The notes: generated by a model not told the origin, from the letters alone. Positions 14,936 to 26,527 are shown, counted from the stretch's first letter. The stretch: DNA of 64,000 nucleotides from Balanoglossus misakiensis (GCA_040954595.2 CM082585.2:1054001-1118000), one strand, 5' to 3'. A program made the numbers and translations.

Positions 14936-15491
14936 TTGATGATTTTCACCCATGATTTTTTTTCAAAAATCGACGAAATTTTGAGATTTTGCAAAGTCGA
15001 AAATGTGTCATTTTTTGATGATTTTCACCCGTTTTTTTTCAAAATTTGTCATTTTTTGATGATTTTCACCCATGATTTTTTTTCAAAAATCGACGAAATT
15101 TTGAGATTTTGCAAAGTCGAAAATTTGTCATTTTTTGATGATTTTCACCCATGATTTTTTTTAAAAAATGGACGAAATTTTGAGATTTTGCAAAGACGAA
15201 AATTTGTCATTTTTTGATGATTTTCACCCATGATTTTTTTTCAAAAATCGACGAAATTTTGAGATTTTGCAAAGTCGAAAATGTGTCATTTTTTGATGAT
15301 TTTCACCCGTTTTTTTTCAAAATTTGTCATTTTTTGATGATTTTCACCCATGATTTTTTTTCAAAAATCGACGAAATTTTGAGATTTTGCAAAGTCGAAA
15401 ATTTGTCATTTTTTGATGATTTTCACCCATGATTTTTTTTAAAAAATGGACGAAATTTTGAGATTTTGCAAAGACGAAAATTTGTCATTTT
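14936..15491. repeat. 278-bp tandem duplication within satellite A
   Basis: The segment from 14936 is repeated almost base for base from 15214. Each copy is three full units plus one half-unit (CACCCG followed by a T-run and CAAAATTTGTC). Confidence 0.8.
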
Positions 15492-18400
15492 TTGATGATT
15501 TTCACCCATGATTTTTTTTCAAAAAACGACGAAATTTTGAGATTTTGCAAAGAGGAAAATTTGTCATTTTTTCATGATTTTCACCCATGATTTTTTTCAA
15601 AAATCGACGAAATTTTGAGATTTTGCAAAGAGGAAAATTTGTCATTTTTTCATGATTTTCACCCATGATTTTTTTCAAAAATCGACGAAAATTTGAGATT
15701 TTGCAAAGACGAAAATTTGTCATTTTTGATGATTTTTACCCATGATTTTTTTTCAAAAATGGACGAAATTTTGAGATTTTGCAAAGACGAAAATTTGTCA
15801 TTTTTTGATGATTTTCAGCAATGATTTTTTTTCAAAAAACGACGAAATTTTGAGATTTTGCAGAGGAAAATGTGTCATTTTTTGATGATTTTCACCCGTT
15901 TTTTTTTTCAAAATTTGTCATTTTTTGATGATTTTCTCCCATGATTTTTTTCAAAAATTGACGAAATTTTGAGATTTTGCAAAGTCGAAAATTTGTCATT
16001 TTTTGATGATTTTCACCCATGATTTTTTTCAAAAATCGACGAAATTTTGAGATTTTGCAAAGTCGAAAATTTGTCATTTTTTGATGATTTTCCCCCATGT
16101 TTTTTTTTTTAAATGGACGAAATTTTGAGATTTTGCAAAGACGAAAATTTGTTATTTTTTGATGATTTTCACCCATGATTTTTTCAAAAATTGACGAAAT
16201 TTTGAGATTTTGCAAAGTCGAAAATTTGTCATTTTTTGATGAGTTTCACACATGATTTTTTTCAAAAATCGACGAAATTGTGAAATTTTGCAAAGACGAA
16301 AATTTGTCATTTTTTGATGATTTTTACCCATGATTTTTTTTCAAAAATGGACGAAATTTTGAGGTTTTGCAAAGTCGAAAATTTGTCATTTTTTGATGAT
16401 TTTCACACATGATTTTTTTCAAAAATCGACGAAATTGTGAGATTTTGCAAAGACGAAAATTTGTCATTTTTTGATGATTTTTACCCATGATTTTTTTTCA
16501 AAAATGGACGAAATTTTGAGGTTTTGCAAAGTCGAAAATTTGTTATTTTTTGATGATTTTCACCCATGTCTTTTTTTAAAAATCGACGAAATTTTGAGAT
16601 TTTGCAAAGAGGAAAATTTGTCATTTTTTCATGATTTTCCCCCATGATTTTTTTCAAAAATCGACGAAATTTTGAGATTTTGCAAAGTCGACGAAAATGT
16701 GTCATTTTTTGATGATTTTCAACCGTTTTTTTTTCAAAATTTGTCATTTTTTGATGATTTTCACCCATGTTTTTTTTTTAAAAAATCGACGAACCTATGA
16801 TTTTTTTCAAAATCGACGAAATTTTATGATTTTACAAAGTCGAAAATTTTGTCATTTTTTGATGATTTTCAACCATGATTTTTTTTCAAAAATCGACGAA
16901 AATTTGAGATTTTGCAAAGACGAAAATTTGTTATTTTTGATGATTTTTACCCATGATTTTTTTTCAAAAATGGACGAAATTTTGAGATTTTGCAAAGACG
17001 AAAATTTGTCATTTTTTGATGATTTTCACCCATGATTTTTTTTCAAAAATCGACGAAATTTTGAGATTTTGCAAAGAGGAAAATTTGTCATTTTTTCATG
17101 ATTTTCCCCCATGATTTTTTTCAAAAATCGACGAAATTTTGTGATTTTACAAAGTCGAAAATTTTGTCATTTTTTGATGATTTTCAACCATGATTTTTTT
17201 TCAAAAATCGACGAAAATTTGAGATTTTGCAAAGACGAAAATTTGTCATTTTTGATGATTTTTACCCATGATTTTTTTTCAAAAATGGACGAAATTTTGA
17301 GATTTTGCAGAGACGAAAATTTGTCATTTTTTGATGATTTTCACCCATGATTTTTTTCAAAAATCGACGAAATTTTGAGATTTTGCAAAGTCGTAAATGT
17401 GTCATTTTTTGATGATTTTCACCAGTTTTTTTTTTTTCAAAATTTGTCATTTTTTCATGATTTTCCCCCATGATTTTTTTCAAAAATCGACGAAAATTTG
17501 AGATTTTGCAAAGACGAAAATTTGTCATTTTTGATGATTTTTACCCATGATTTTTTTTCAAAAATGGACGAAATTTTGAGATTTTGCAAAGACGAAAATT
17601 TGTCATTTTTTGATGATTTACACCCATGATTTTTTTTCAAAAAACGACGAAATTTTGAGATTTTGCAAAGAGGAAAATTTGTCATTTTTTCATGATTTTC
17701 ACCCATGATTTTTTTCAAAAATCGACGAAATTTTGAGATTTTGCAAAGAGGAAAATTTGTCATTTTTTCATGATTTTCCCCCGTTTTTTTTTTTCAAAAT
17801 TTGTCATTTTTTGATGATTTTCTCCCATGATTTTTTTCAAAAATTGACGAAATTTTGAGATTTTGCAAAGTCGAAAATTTGTCATTTTTGATGATTTTTA
17901 CCCATGATTTTTTTCAAAAATGGACGAAATTTTGAGATTTTGCAAAGACGAAAATTTGTCATTTTTTGATGATTTTCACCCGTTTTTTTTCAAAATTTGT
18001 CATTTTTTGATGATTTTCACCCATGATTTTTTTTCAAAAATCGACGAAATTTTGAGATTTTGCAAAGTCGAAAATTTGTCATTTTTTGATGATTTTCACC
18101 CATGATTTTTTTCAAAAATCGACTAAATGTTGAGATTTTGCAAAGTCGAAAATGTGTCATTTTTTGATGATTTTCACCCGTTTTTTTTTCAAAATTTGTC
18201 ATTTTTTCATGATTTTCACCCATGATTTTTTTCAAAAATCGACGAAATTTTGTGATTTTGCAAAGTCGAAAATTTTGTCATTTTTTGATGATTTTCAACC
18301 ATGATTTTTTTTCAAAAATCGACGAAATTTTGTGATTTTACAAAGTCGAAAATTTTGTCATTTTTTGATGATTTTCAACCATGATTTTTTTTCAAAAATC

Positions 18401-21064
18401 GACGAAAATTTGAGATTTTGCAAAGACGAAAATTTGTCATTTTTGATGATTTTTACCCATGATTTTTTTCAAAAATGGACGAAATTTTGAGATTTTGCAA
18501 AGACGAAAATTTGTCATTTTTTGATGATTTTCACCCATGATTTTTTTTCAAAAATCGACGAAATTTTGAGATTTTGCAAAGTCGTAAATGTGTCATTTTT
18601 TGATGATTTTCACCAGTTTTTTTTTTCAAAATTTGTCATTTTTTCATGATTTTCCCCCATGATTTTTTTCAAAAATCGACGAAAATTTGAGATTTTGCAA
18701 AGACGAAAATTTGTCATTTTTGGTGATTTTTACCCATGATTTTTTTTCAAAAATGGACGAAATTTTGAGATTTTGCAAAGACGAAAATTTGTCATTTTTT
18801 GATGATTTTCACCCATGATTTTTTTTCAAAAAACGACGAAATTTTGAGATTTTGCAAAGAGGAAAATTTGTCATTTTTTCATGATTTTCACCCATGATTT
18901 TTTTCAAAAATCGACGAAATTTTGAGATTTTGCAAAGAGGAAAATTTGTCATTTTTTCATGATTTTCCCCCATGATTTTTTTCAAAAATCGACGAAAATT
19001 TGAGATTTTGCAAAGACGAAAATTTGTCATTTTTGATGATTTTTACCCATGATTTTTTTTCAAAAATGGACGAAATTTTGAGATTTTGCAAAGACGAAAA
19101 TTTGTCATTTTTTGATGATTTTCACCCGTTTTTTTTTCAAAATTTGTCATTTTTTCATGATTTTCACCCATGATTTTTTTCAAAAATCGACGAAATTTTG
19201 AGATTTTGCAAAGTCGAAAATTTGTCATTTTTTGATGATTTTCACCCATGATTTTTTTCAAAAATCAACGAAATTTTGAGATTTTGCAAAGTCGAAAATG
19301 TGTCATTTTTTGATGATTTTCACCCATGTTTTTTTTTAAAAATCGACGAACCTATGATTTTTTTCAAAATCGACGAAATTTTGTGATTTTGCAAAGTCGA
19401 AAATTTTGTCATTTTTTGATGATTTTCAACCATGATTTTTTTTCAAAAATCGACGAAATTTTGAGATTTTGCAAAGTCGAAAATTTTGTCATTTTTTGAT
19501 GATTTTCAACCATGATTTTTTTTCAAAAATCGACGAAATTTTGAGATTTTGCAAAGTCGAAAATTTGTCATTTTTTGATGATTTTCACCCATGATTTTTT
19601 TCAAAAATCGACGAAATTTTGAGATTTTGCAAAGTCGAAAATGTGTCATTTTTTGATTTTCACCCATGTTTTTTTTTTAAAAATCGACGAACCTATGATT
19701 TTTTTCAAAATCGACGAAATTTTGTGATTTTGCAAAGTCGAAAATTTTGTCATTTTTTGATGATTTTCAACCCTGATTTTTTTTCAAAAATCGACGAAAT
19801 TTTGAGATTTTGCAAAGTCGAAAATTTGTCATTTTTTGAGGATTTTCACCCATGATTTTTTTCAAAATTGACGAAATTTTGAGATTTTGCAAAGTCGAAA
19901 ATTTGTCATTTTTTGATGATTTTCCCCCATGATTTTTTTTCAAAAATGGACGAAATTTTGAGATTTTGCAAAGACGAAAATTTGTCATTTTTTGATGATT
20001 TTCACCCATGATTTTTTTTCAAAAATCGACGAAATTTTGAGATTTTGCAAAGTCGAAAATGTGTCATTTTTTGATGATTTTCACCCGTTTTTTTTCAAAA
20101 TTTGTCATTTTTTGATGATTTTCACCCATGATTTTTTTTCAAAAATCGACGAAATTTTGAGATTTTGCAAAGTCGAAAATTTGTCATTTTTTGATGATTT
20201 TCACCCATGATTTTCTTCAAAAATCGACGAAATTTTGAGATTTTGCAAAGTCGAAAATTTGTCATTTTTTGATTATTTTCACCCATGATTTTTTTCAAAA
20301 ATCGACGAAATTTTGAGATTTTGCGAAGTCGAAAATTTGTCATTTTTTGATGATTTTCACCCATGATTTTTTTCTAAAATCGACGAAATGTTGAGATTTT
20401 GCAAAGTCGAAAATTTTGTCATTTTTTGATGATTTTCAACCATGATTTTTTTTCAAAAATCGACGAAAATTTGAGATTTTGCAAAGATGAAAATTTGTCA
20501 TTTTTGATGATTTTTACCCATAATTTTTTTTCAGAAATGGACGAAATTTTGAGATTTTGCAAAGTCGAAAATGTGTCATTTTTTGATGATTTTCACCCGT
20601 TTTTTTTCAAAATTTGTCATTTTTTCATGATTTTCACCCATGATTTTTTTAAAAAATCGACGAAATTTTGAGATTTTGCAAAGTCGAAAATTTGTCATTT
20701 TTTGATGATTTTCACCCATGATTTTTTTCAAAAATCGACGAAATTTTGAGATTTTGCAAAGTCGAAGATGATTTTCACCCATGATTTTGTTCAAAAATCG
20801 ACGAAATTTTGAGATTTTGCAAAGTCGAAAATTTGTCATTTTTTGAGGATTTTCACCCATGATTTTTTTCAAAATTGACGAAATTTTGAGATTTTGCAAA
20901 GTCGAAAATTTGTCATTTTTTGAGGATTTTCACCCATGATTTTTTTCAAAATTGACGAAATTTTGAGATTTTGCAAAGTCGAAAATTTCTCATTTTTTGA
21001 TGCATTTTCACCCATGATTTTTTTTCAAAAATCGACGAAATTTTGAGATTTTGCAAAGTCGAAA

Positions 21065-22580
21065 ACAAGCATCGTCCGATTCGAATTCGACTCGTCATCG
21101 GTAGCTTTGTTTATTTCGCCCTTGGAGACCTCCCCTGGCCTCGTTAGGATGACTGTTACCAGGACTACCTTAAACCAATATTTTCGAACCGGACGGTACA
21201 CACGTCATGTCTTTGTTAATTGTCCAGGTACCAGAGTGTACGTGTGGGCTCCCTAAACCACTCATTGGCGGCCGGTCCCTGTCCGAATAAACACGTTTGA
21301 CAGACAAAAAATGATGAACAAGTGGCTTATTTCAATACTTCGTTAACTAGACGGCTGAACTCTGAATGTTGATTCAGCAAAAAAAATGTGTTTACGGCAA
21401 GGTTTCGATCAATACGACACATTTACCATTGAAAACGCCCAAAGTAAGTGGGGGCGTTTGACCATCAATCAAAACCACGCCCAGGTGCATGTGAACGGCC
21501 GAAGCAGTGTAACGTTTCACATTCCGTGCAACGTCCGACACTGTGTGAAAGCGGTTGCTGTCGGGTGGCTTGACCTAATTTTCGTACATTGATATGCATT
21601 TGACACCTCACTACCTGTTTACTCAATATTGCTAAAACTTTGCGTTGAAATATCACTGAAATGTTGATGATCCACGCACAAGTCGTCTACCCCGGCATGA
21701 AAAGCGTCTTATACAAGAAAACTAATTGCACATGACCACCAAGGTCATACCGCAAGGTGTGTCTAAATGTCAAGGAAGGACACTTGGGTCAAGAACGACC
21801 ATGACGGAGGAAAAACCGACAAGTCATTGTGTAACCTGTTTACTTGCCAATAGTCAAACGTCAAAATTTACTCTCAACTTGGTTGCAGATCGAGTCTCCC
21901 GAATTTCCAACTTTTATGATTGGGTAAATACCGATATGCGACTGGTATGCGACGCGTTGACGACGCGAAGATTTTGTTGAAATCAAATGGTTTGTCAAAT
22001 GTCATCTCACACTGGAGATACCGTGGTCATCTGACATGAAAGGGTTCGATTGGGTCTGACCGCCGTCGTTCATCCATGCTTAGAAAGCGGCGATCATGGT
22101 ACAAAGTAAAACCAAGGTCAAACCTTACTGAACACATGTATTGCATGGAGAAACTTTTCTCCCTGTCTGTGTACTGAACACGTACCGTGATTGCCATAGT
22201 TACAAACGTTACCACGTGAGAGAGATTGCATTTTACATCTGTCTTTTCAATTTTGTTGCTTTCTTACTATTCGGAATGATGGAGTCGAAACGAAAACTTT
22301 TTGCTTCAGGTGGACCTAGGGGAAATACCTTATTTGTGACTTTTTTCATGACCCTAAAAAGACGTCGGAATTAATGTGGCTGAGGTCACTCAGGACGACG
22401 GAATGGTTGAGCGATTTTATTTTATGAGCTCCCACTAGTATTTGTTTTATTGTTTCGGCAGTGTGTCGCGTTATTCGAGCAATCTGCAGTCTGAAAACGA
22501 ACGGTTTTCAAAGTTTATAACAGAAGAACAGGGGTTTAAGCATGAAAGGTCCTGTTGTCTCCCTCGCTGTGTTTGTGTCA
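21065..22580. other. Low-copy DNA beside satellite A, no gene recognised
   Basis: Satellite A ends within a unit (GTCGAAAA, then CAAGCATCG). What follows has balanced composition and no tandem pattern. Open frames here are under 90 codons with no recognised motif or splice-bounded structure. A short palindromic stretch (GATTCGAATTCGACTCG) lies just after the junction. Confidence 0.6.
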
Positions 22581-22584
22581 CTGT

Positions 22585-22800
22585 GTCTTTGACGTCTGAC
22601 TGACTGATTAACTGTCTGACTGACTTACTGACTGTCTGTCAACGTCGGTCTGTCTGACTGTCTGCCCCCTCTCTCTGAGAGAGAGAGTGAGCGAGCGAGC
22701 GAGCGAGCGACCGGTGAGTGTCTCTACTGATGAATGTTGCTCTGTCTGTCTGCTTGTGTCTGTCTGCCAATCTGCCTGTTTCACTCTGTCTCTCCTAATT
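22585..22800. repeat. Simple-sequence tract (CTGT/CTGA, GAGA, GAGC)
   Basis: Degenerate CTGACTGA and CTGTCTGT tetranucleotides surround a clean CTCTCTCT, GAGAGAGA and GAGCGAGCGAGC block at about 22672-22711. Confidence 0.9.
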
Positions 22801-23424
22801 TCTTTAAAATTAGGGATATGCTATTAATGCGATATGAAAGTCAGACACGACGGAAACCTTTTATTCTCAAAACTGTCTGTTGTTTGCTGTTAAATATTGC
22901 AAAAGGTTAAGGGCCCTTTTCGCACGAGACACATGGCTTTGCAGCCGTAGCTCCCAATGTCATAACGATTACCCGAACTACCCTAATTTTAGCCCGCCGA
23001 CCCAAAACAGTTTAGATCTTCGCAAACCGGAAGTAAAAATAACGATGTCAAATATAAAACAATTCATGAAAATTGCGAGAATCACGCAAGAACTATGATG
23101 TCATTCTTCTACACTACGACGGCCAAAGATATAAAAAAAATTGAAAAATAAAAAAATGTCCCTTTCTACCTACAATATTTTTGAAAACCATGTAATCGGA
23201 ATAGCACATATTAGTTTTTTTGGCCTGAGACATATCCAATTTCCCAACTGAACATGACACGTGATCAAGCATTTTCGACTTATCAGATGCAATCGCTGAA
23301 CACCACACTGAGCGAGGTTTTGTCTGTCTTTATACGCGCCCTTTGTATTTGTGCGTGACATGTCCAAGCCTTGTTAGGAACTCCCGTAAAATTCTACTCA
23401 AATGATGTATACTTTCATACTTAC
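22801..23424. other. Low-copy DNA, no gene recognised
   Basis: AT-rich sequence with only short open frames and no motif I recognise. It lies on the downstream (intron-like) side of the minus-strand candidate exon at 23425-23506. Confidence 0.5.
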
Positions 23425-23506
23425 GACTGACAGGTATTTTCAGCGTTGCCAGCTGATTGTTTGTCAGGTACCGCTTTATAACAAGACGCCCCTCTGAGTT
23501 GATAAC
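23425..23506 (-). CDS. Candidate internal exon of an unrecognised gene
   Basis: On the minus strand an 82-bp open stretch is bounded by a good acceptor (TTACATTGCAG, before GTTATC) and a consensus donor (GTAAGTATG). It reads from its first base as 27 codons plus one base, beginning VINSEGRLVIKRY and ending near LKIPVS, with mixed charged and hydrophobic residues as in a folded domain. I do not recognise the family and see no clear neighbouring exon. The open frame runs beyond both splice sites, so openness alone is weak evidence; the paired splice consensus is the main support. Confidence 0.4.
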
Positions 23507-23569
23507 CTGCAATGTAACATCATTCAATTGGTCTAGTCATGTTAGCATTAGTAAAATGCTTCAAAAGTG

Positions 23570-23868
23570 TTAAAGGGACATGATACAAGACACCGTTTAT
23601 GTTAGTGAATGAACGTTCAACCACACACAACTTCCATCCGGCTTGTATGATACGAGAGTAAAAACTCGCCCGAAATGAATAAATGGTAGAGACCGTTTAT
23701 TCATTTTGGCTACTTTTTAAAACTCTCGTGTCTATACAAGCGGGGTGGAAGGTGTGTATGGTTGAACGTTGGTTCACTATATCCATATGTAGAATAATAT
23801 AAACGCAGTCTTGTATCAAACATAATTAATGGAAAAAGGGCAGCGAGAGAGAGACTTTGTCCCTTTAA
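23570..23868. mobile_element. TTAA-flanked foldback MITE, left arm shortened
   Basis: It starts TTAAAGGGACA and ends GACTTTGTCCCTTTAA. The arms match each other as inverted repeats: one has AACTTCCATCC and GAGAGTAAAAACTCGCC, the other has the reverse complements. Against the complete copy at 34693-35047, the left arm lacks the stretch between AGGGACA and GATACAAGAC. There is no coding capacity. TTAA at both ends is what piggyBac-type transposases use. Confidence 0.85.
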
Positions 23869-24102
23869 TGAATACAGCCACAATGTTCTGTTTATATCTA
23901 CTGACGGACCAGGCATGGATTGTCACGTATAATTCTTTGAAACGTTTGGTCCTCTGAAGAAATCTGAGCACTCATCTACTCAGTTTGCTTATTTTGTCTT
24001 CCTCCACCAGTCAGTGGTATCGTCCGATTTGATACTCCACTCTAAGCCTCTTTCTGAATGGCTCTTTAAGTTGTGATCTGTAAGTCTTAAACCTTTCATC
24101 AT

Positions 24103-24115
24103 CCCCCCCCCCCCC
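24103..24115. repeat. C13 homopolymer
   Basis: Thirteen C residues in a row. A G13 run lies at 24951-24963. Confidence 0.95.
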
Positions 24116-24169
24116 GTTTCCTCTTTAGAGGTCGTCAACTGGTAAACTGTGCGCCTGTGTCTCTTCCCA

Positions 24170-24345
24170 TAGGAGTACATGGAGAATAGTTAGAAAACTC
24201 ACTTCTACTATTGTCATTTTCATGAAATTTTACACATAGCTCCGACAAATCAAAATAAATTCATCACGCTCTATTTTGAGATAAACTTTGTTCAATATTG
24301 TATCCATAGACAAACCATTGGTAGAAAATGCTGACCGTTAGCAGT
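24170..24345 (+). repeat. Dispersed repeat, copy 1 of 3
   Basis: The block carries CTTCCCATAGGA, TTCTACTATTGTCATTTT, TTTTGAGATAAACTTT, CCATAGACAAACC and a terminal AAAATGCTGAC. It recurs at 28245-28465 in the same direction and at 28900-29085 inverted. It is noncoding and its class is unknown. Confidence 0.75.
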
Positions 24346-24498
24346 TTTCTTCAATTGTCGACTAAATTCACGGCCTTGTTTAAAGTCGAAAACAAGTGCA
24401 GTGACCCAAAATGGATTTTCATTATACATACAAATCAGAAACGAAAATTCACGATTAAAAGAAATGACAATGCTTTCAATTTTACTGATCGTACATCC

Positions 24499-24826
24499 TT
24501 AACTCGCTGCCCTTTTCCATGTTTGATACAAAACACCGTTTATATTAATGTAAATGTGGATATATAGTGATGCAACGTTCAACCGCACACACCTTCTATC
24601 CCGCATGTAGACACGAGAGCGAAAACTCGCAAAACTGAAAAATCGGTCTCTACCATTAATTCATTTTGGGCGAGTTTTTACTCTCATATCATACAAGCAG
24701 GATGGAAGTTGTGTGTGGTTGAACGTTCATTCACTACATAAACACATGCCCATTAATATAAACGGTGTCTTGTATCAAACATAATTAATAGAAAAGGGCG
24801 ACGAGAGAGAGAGTTTGTCCCTTTAA
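24499..24826. mobile_element. TTAA-flanked foldback MITE, left tip missing
   Basis: Same family as 23570-23868 and 34693-35047. The right end is intact (GAGTTTGTCCCTTTAA). The left end begins TTAACTCGCTGCCC, so about 17 bp of the terminal repeat (AGGGACAAAGTCTCTCT) are missing after the TTAA. Both long arms are still visible. Confidence 0.82.
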
Positions 24827-25499
24827 GGCGACATGATGCATGAAGTGGCGAGAGATAAACGCGGCTGACCACCGCATTAAACACTGTCAAGCAAGGCACT
24901 TCAAATGCCAATTGTTTAAGTGTGTACTAAGTAATAGGTTCATGTACCATGGGGGGGGGGGGGTCAAATCACAACAGTTGGACATGTACGAATATGAAGA
25001 GACGATATCAGTTTGTTCATGTCTTCCTTTAGTAAAAAATCTTTTTTGAACTTTGTATAGAATTCATTGAACTTTACTTTAGCTTATGAACTCTCATTTG
25101 CACATCGTCATCTTGAAATTGTGTCGACTTTATCATAAGGTTTTTATAACTCAACTAGGTCGCAAAACCTATTTAAGTTAATGAGAATAGGACGTTCACC
25201 TTTTGGGTTGATGGCTACAGCCGTTAATCCTGACTCATACACATGTTGCAGCCAGTATACTCTGCAGACATTAGACACAATAGTTTTACGAACCATTAAA
25301 TTTTATTGGACCATCAAGTTTATTGACCCATGACGTTCATATAGATTTTATGACACGACTGACGCTATAATCGGTCCTTACCTTTGGCGAGCCAAGTGTT
25401 TTATAACATCATAAGATATTAATACCTATCACCCAGTCAAACGATTTCAAGTTATAAAATTTCCACGCCAATAGGACGCCTTTAGGTGGAAATGCAACC
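24827..25499. other. Low-copy DNA with a G13 run, no gene recognised
   Basis: A G13 run lies at 24951-24963. The part near 25080-25130 (GAACTCTCATTTG, then CATCTTGAAATTGT) resembles 36110-36170, so it is probably an old dispersed repeat. No open frame of note. Confidence 0.5.
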
Positions 25500-25990
25500 A
25501 GGTATCCTAAATAGGAAAATATTCCGGGTATCTGTCAAGTTTAGTCCCATATTTAGGGGACCAAGAGCCCTCAGGCGCTTGGTCCCCTTCTGTTATTGCT
25601 GGAGTTTGTCTTCTTTCTTCTTGAGTCGTTTTTTTGCGCCCGTTTTTCTCTGAAATTCCGGCAGGTGCGCCTCCAAATTTGGCACGGTGGTTGGGGCCCA
25701 TGAGTACTGGTGCACCTGCCCTTTGAATTTGTAATTAGTCACGTGACTTTGTTGCTATAATCGAGCGAAATTTTCAAATTGACCTAATTTGCACGTTAAT
25801 GGGGGCATGTACATTCTTTTCGCGATTTTTGTAGACCATGTGGCCAAAATCCCCTGTGCCAAATTTCAAGGTCCTAGGCCACGTCGATTTTGAGAAGAAG
25901 ATTTTTGTAATATTTTTTCGCATTTTTTGGTGGGCTGAGGACGGACACTGGGGCATCGGACTTTGACCGTCATTACGTAATGTTGTGGAG
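25500..25990. repeat. Probable dispersed noncoding repeat with a stable hairpin
   Basis: The phrase GTGCCAAATTT occurs in both orientations here: as AAATTTGGCAC near 25675 and as GTGCCAAATTTC near 25856. A strong hairpin lies at 25555-25588. Short open frames are interrupted and match no family I know. Confidence 0.4.
25555..25588. other. Perfect 11-bp-stem hairpin with inner stem-loop
   Basis: AGGGGACCAAG at 25555-25565 pairs perfectly with CTTGGTCCCCT at 25578-25588. Inside, after one A-G mismatch, GCC pairs with GGC around a CTCA loop. It would fold well as RNA or as extruded DNA. Function unknown. Confidence 0.75.
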
Positions 25991-26152
25991 ATCTCATTAG
26001 CAGGCTACTCACTTCTGGCGGGTTGCAGTAGTCCTTGGAAAATCGGCTGAAATACGTAAACAGACCAGTGATTATTTTCCACGGAATGAATTTTGGGACA
26101 ACACATTATCGGAGTTCAGGCTGTGTTAGGGCGTTTTATTGAATTACGCTGA

Positions 26153-26389
26153 GTTTGGATTGACCACTGTGTTACCACTAAAAATTTTTATAGCAATGTT
26201 CTTTCAATTTCGAGTCTTTGCAATGTTGTTGACTCCGACCATATTCCTGTTTCAATAGAGGTTCATTTCAACACTTCTGCTGATGAATGCTTCAGCAGTA
26301 GTTCCTTCAAGCAATGTAATTTTCGAGTTGATTGGAAAAAATTGTCACAGCAGAATATATCCGCCTACACCCGTTGTACCAAAGACTGA
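26153..26389 (+). pseudogene. Non-LTR retrotransposon endonuclease C-terminal fragment
   Basis: An open stretch of 78 codons plus a stop begins VWIDHCVTTKNFYSN, contains NVVDSDHIPVSIEV and ends with a WKKL stretch. The WIDH...SDHxP pattern is the C-terminal end of the APE-type endonuclease of LINE elements; the D and H of SDH are catalytic residues. A TGA lies just before the VW and another ends the stretch. No reverse transcriptase follows, so this is a truncated relic. Its right edge meets the 3' side of the minus-strand hAT-like pseudogene at about 26390, so one insertion may have cut the other. The CR1 or L2 group seems likely but is not proven. Confidence 0.75.
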
Positions 26390-26527
26390 CTTCCCAGACT
26401 TCAAGGTGTACTTGGAATAGATGATTAATTGCTTCAATACAGCCACATCAGTTGTTTTCATCTATTAACAGTGAATAGAAGTTACTTCCTTTCATCTTCT
26501 CTAAAATCTCATCACTGATGACTTTGC
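26390..26527 (-). pseudogene. hAT-like / C17orf113-ZNF862-like relic, exon 2 (truncated)
   Basis: On the minus strand, an acceptor (CATTTTTCAG) is followed by a frame that reads KVISDEILEKM and then FYSLLIDE. The following bases give TTDVAVLKQL and a YSKY segment only after dropping one A from the run GATGAAAAC. This is the start of the RNase-H-like core of hAT transposases; the Asp of LLIDE is the first catalytic acid in that superfamily. The same block is kept in the domesticated C17orf113/ZNF862-like proteins of animals. The one-base shift breaks the frame just after that residue. Homology fades at the junction with the LINE fragment near 26390, so the rest of the catalytic domain is lost. 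Confidence 0.68.

Larger units (their letters stand above)
1..21064. repeat. Satellite A, AT-rich unit of about 78 bp
   Basis: The whole stretch is head-to-tail copies of one unit. Recognisable pieces in order are CATGATTTTTTTC, AAAAATCGACG, AAATTTTGAGATTTTGC, AAAGTCGAAAATTTG and TCATTTTTTGATGATTTTCA. Typical units are 78 bp (26 codons); a variant with GCAGTCG in place of GCAAAGTCG is 2 bp shorter. T-runs vary from 6 to 10, and a half-unit of about 43 bp recurs. The plus strand is strongly T-rich. Units do not evolve evenly: multi-unit blocks recur nearly unchanged, so this is a higher-order array. Left of about 9.4 kb the GCAGTCG type is common; to the right the GCAAAG type dominates. Frames of 60-194 codons on both strands are read-throughs of a unit divisible by three; I do not call them genes. 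The array starts before the window. Confidence 0.97.

Noticed and set aside
1-21064. CRISPR-like reading of the regular repeats
   Set aside because: There are no unique spacers between repeats; the units are contiguous. The window is eukaryotic.
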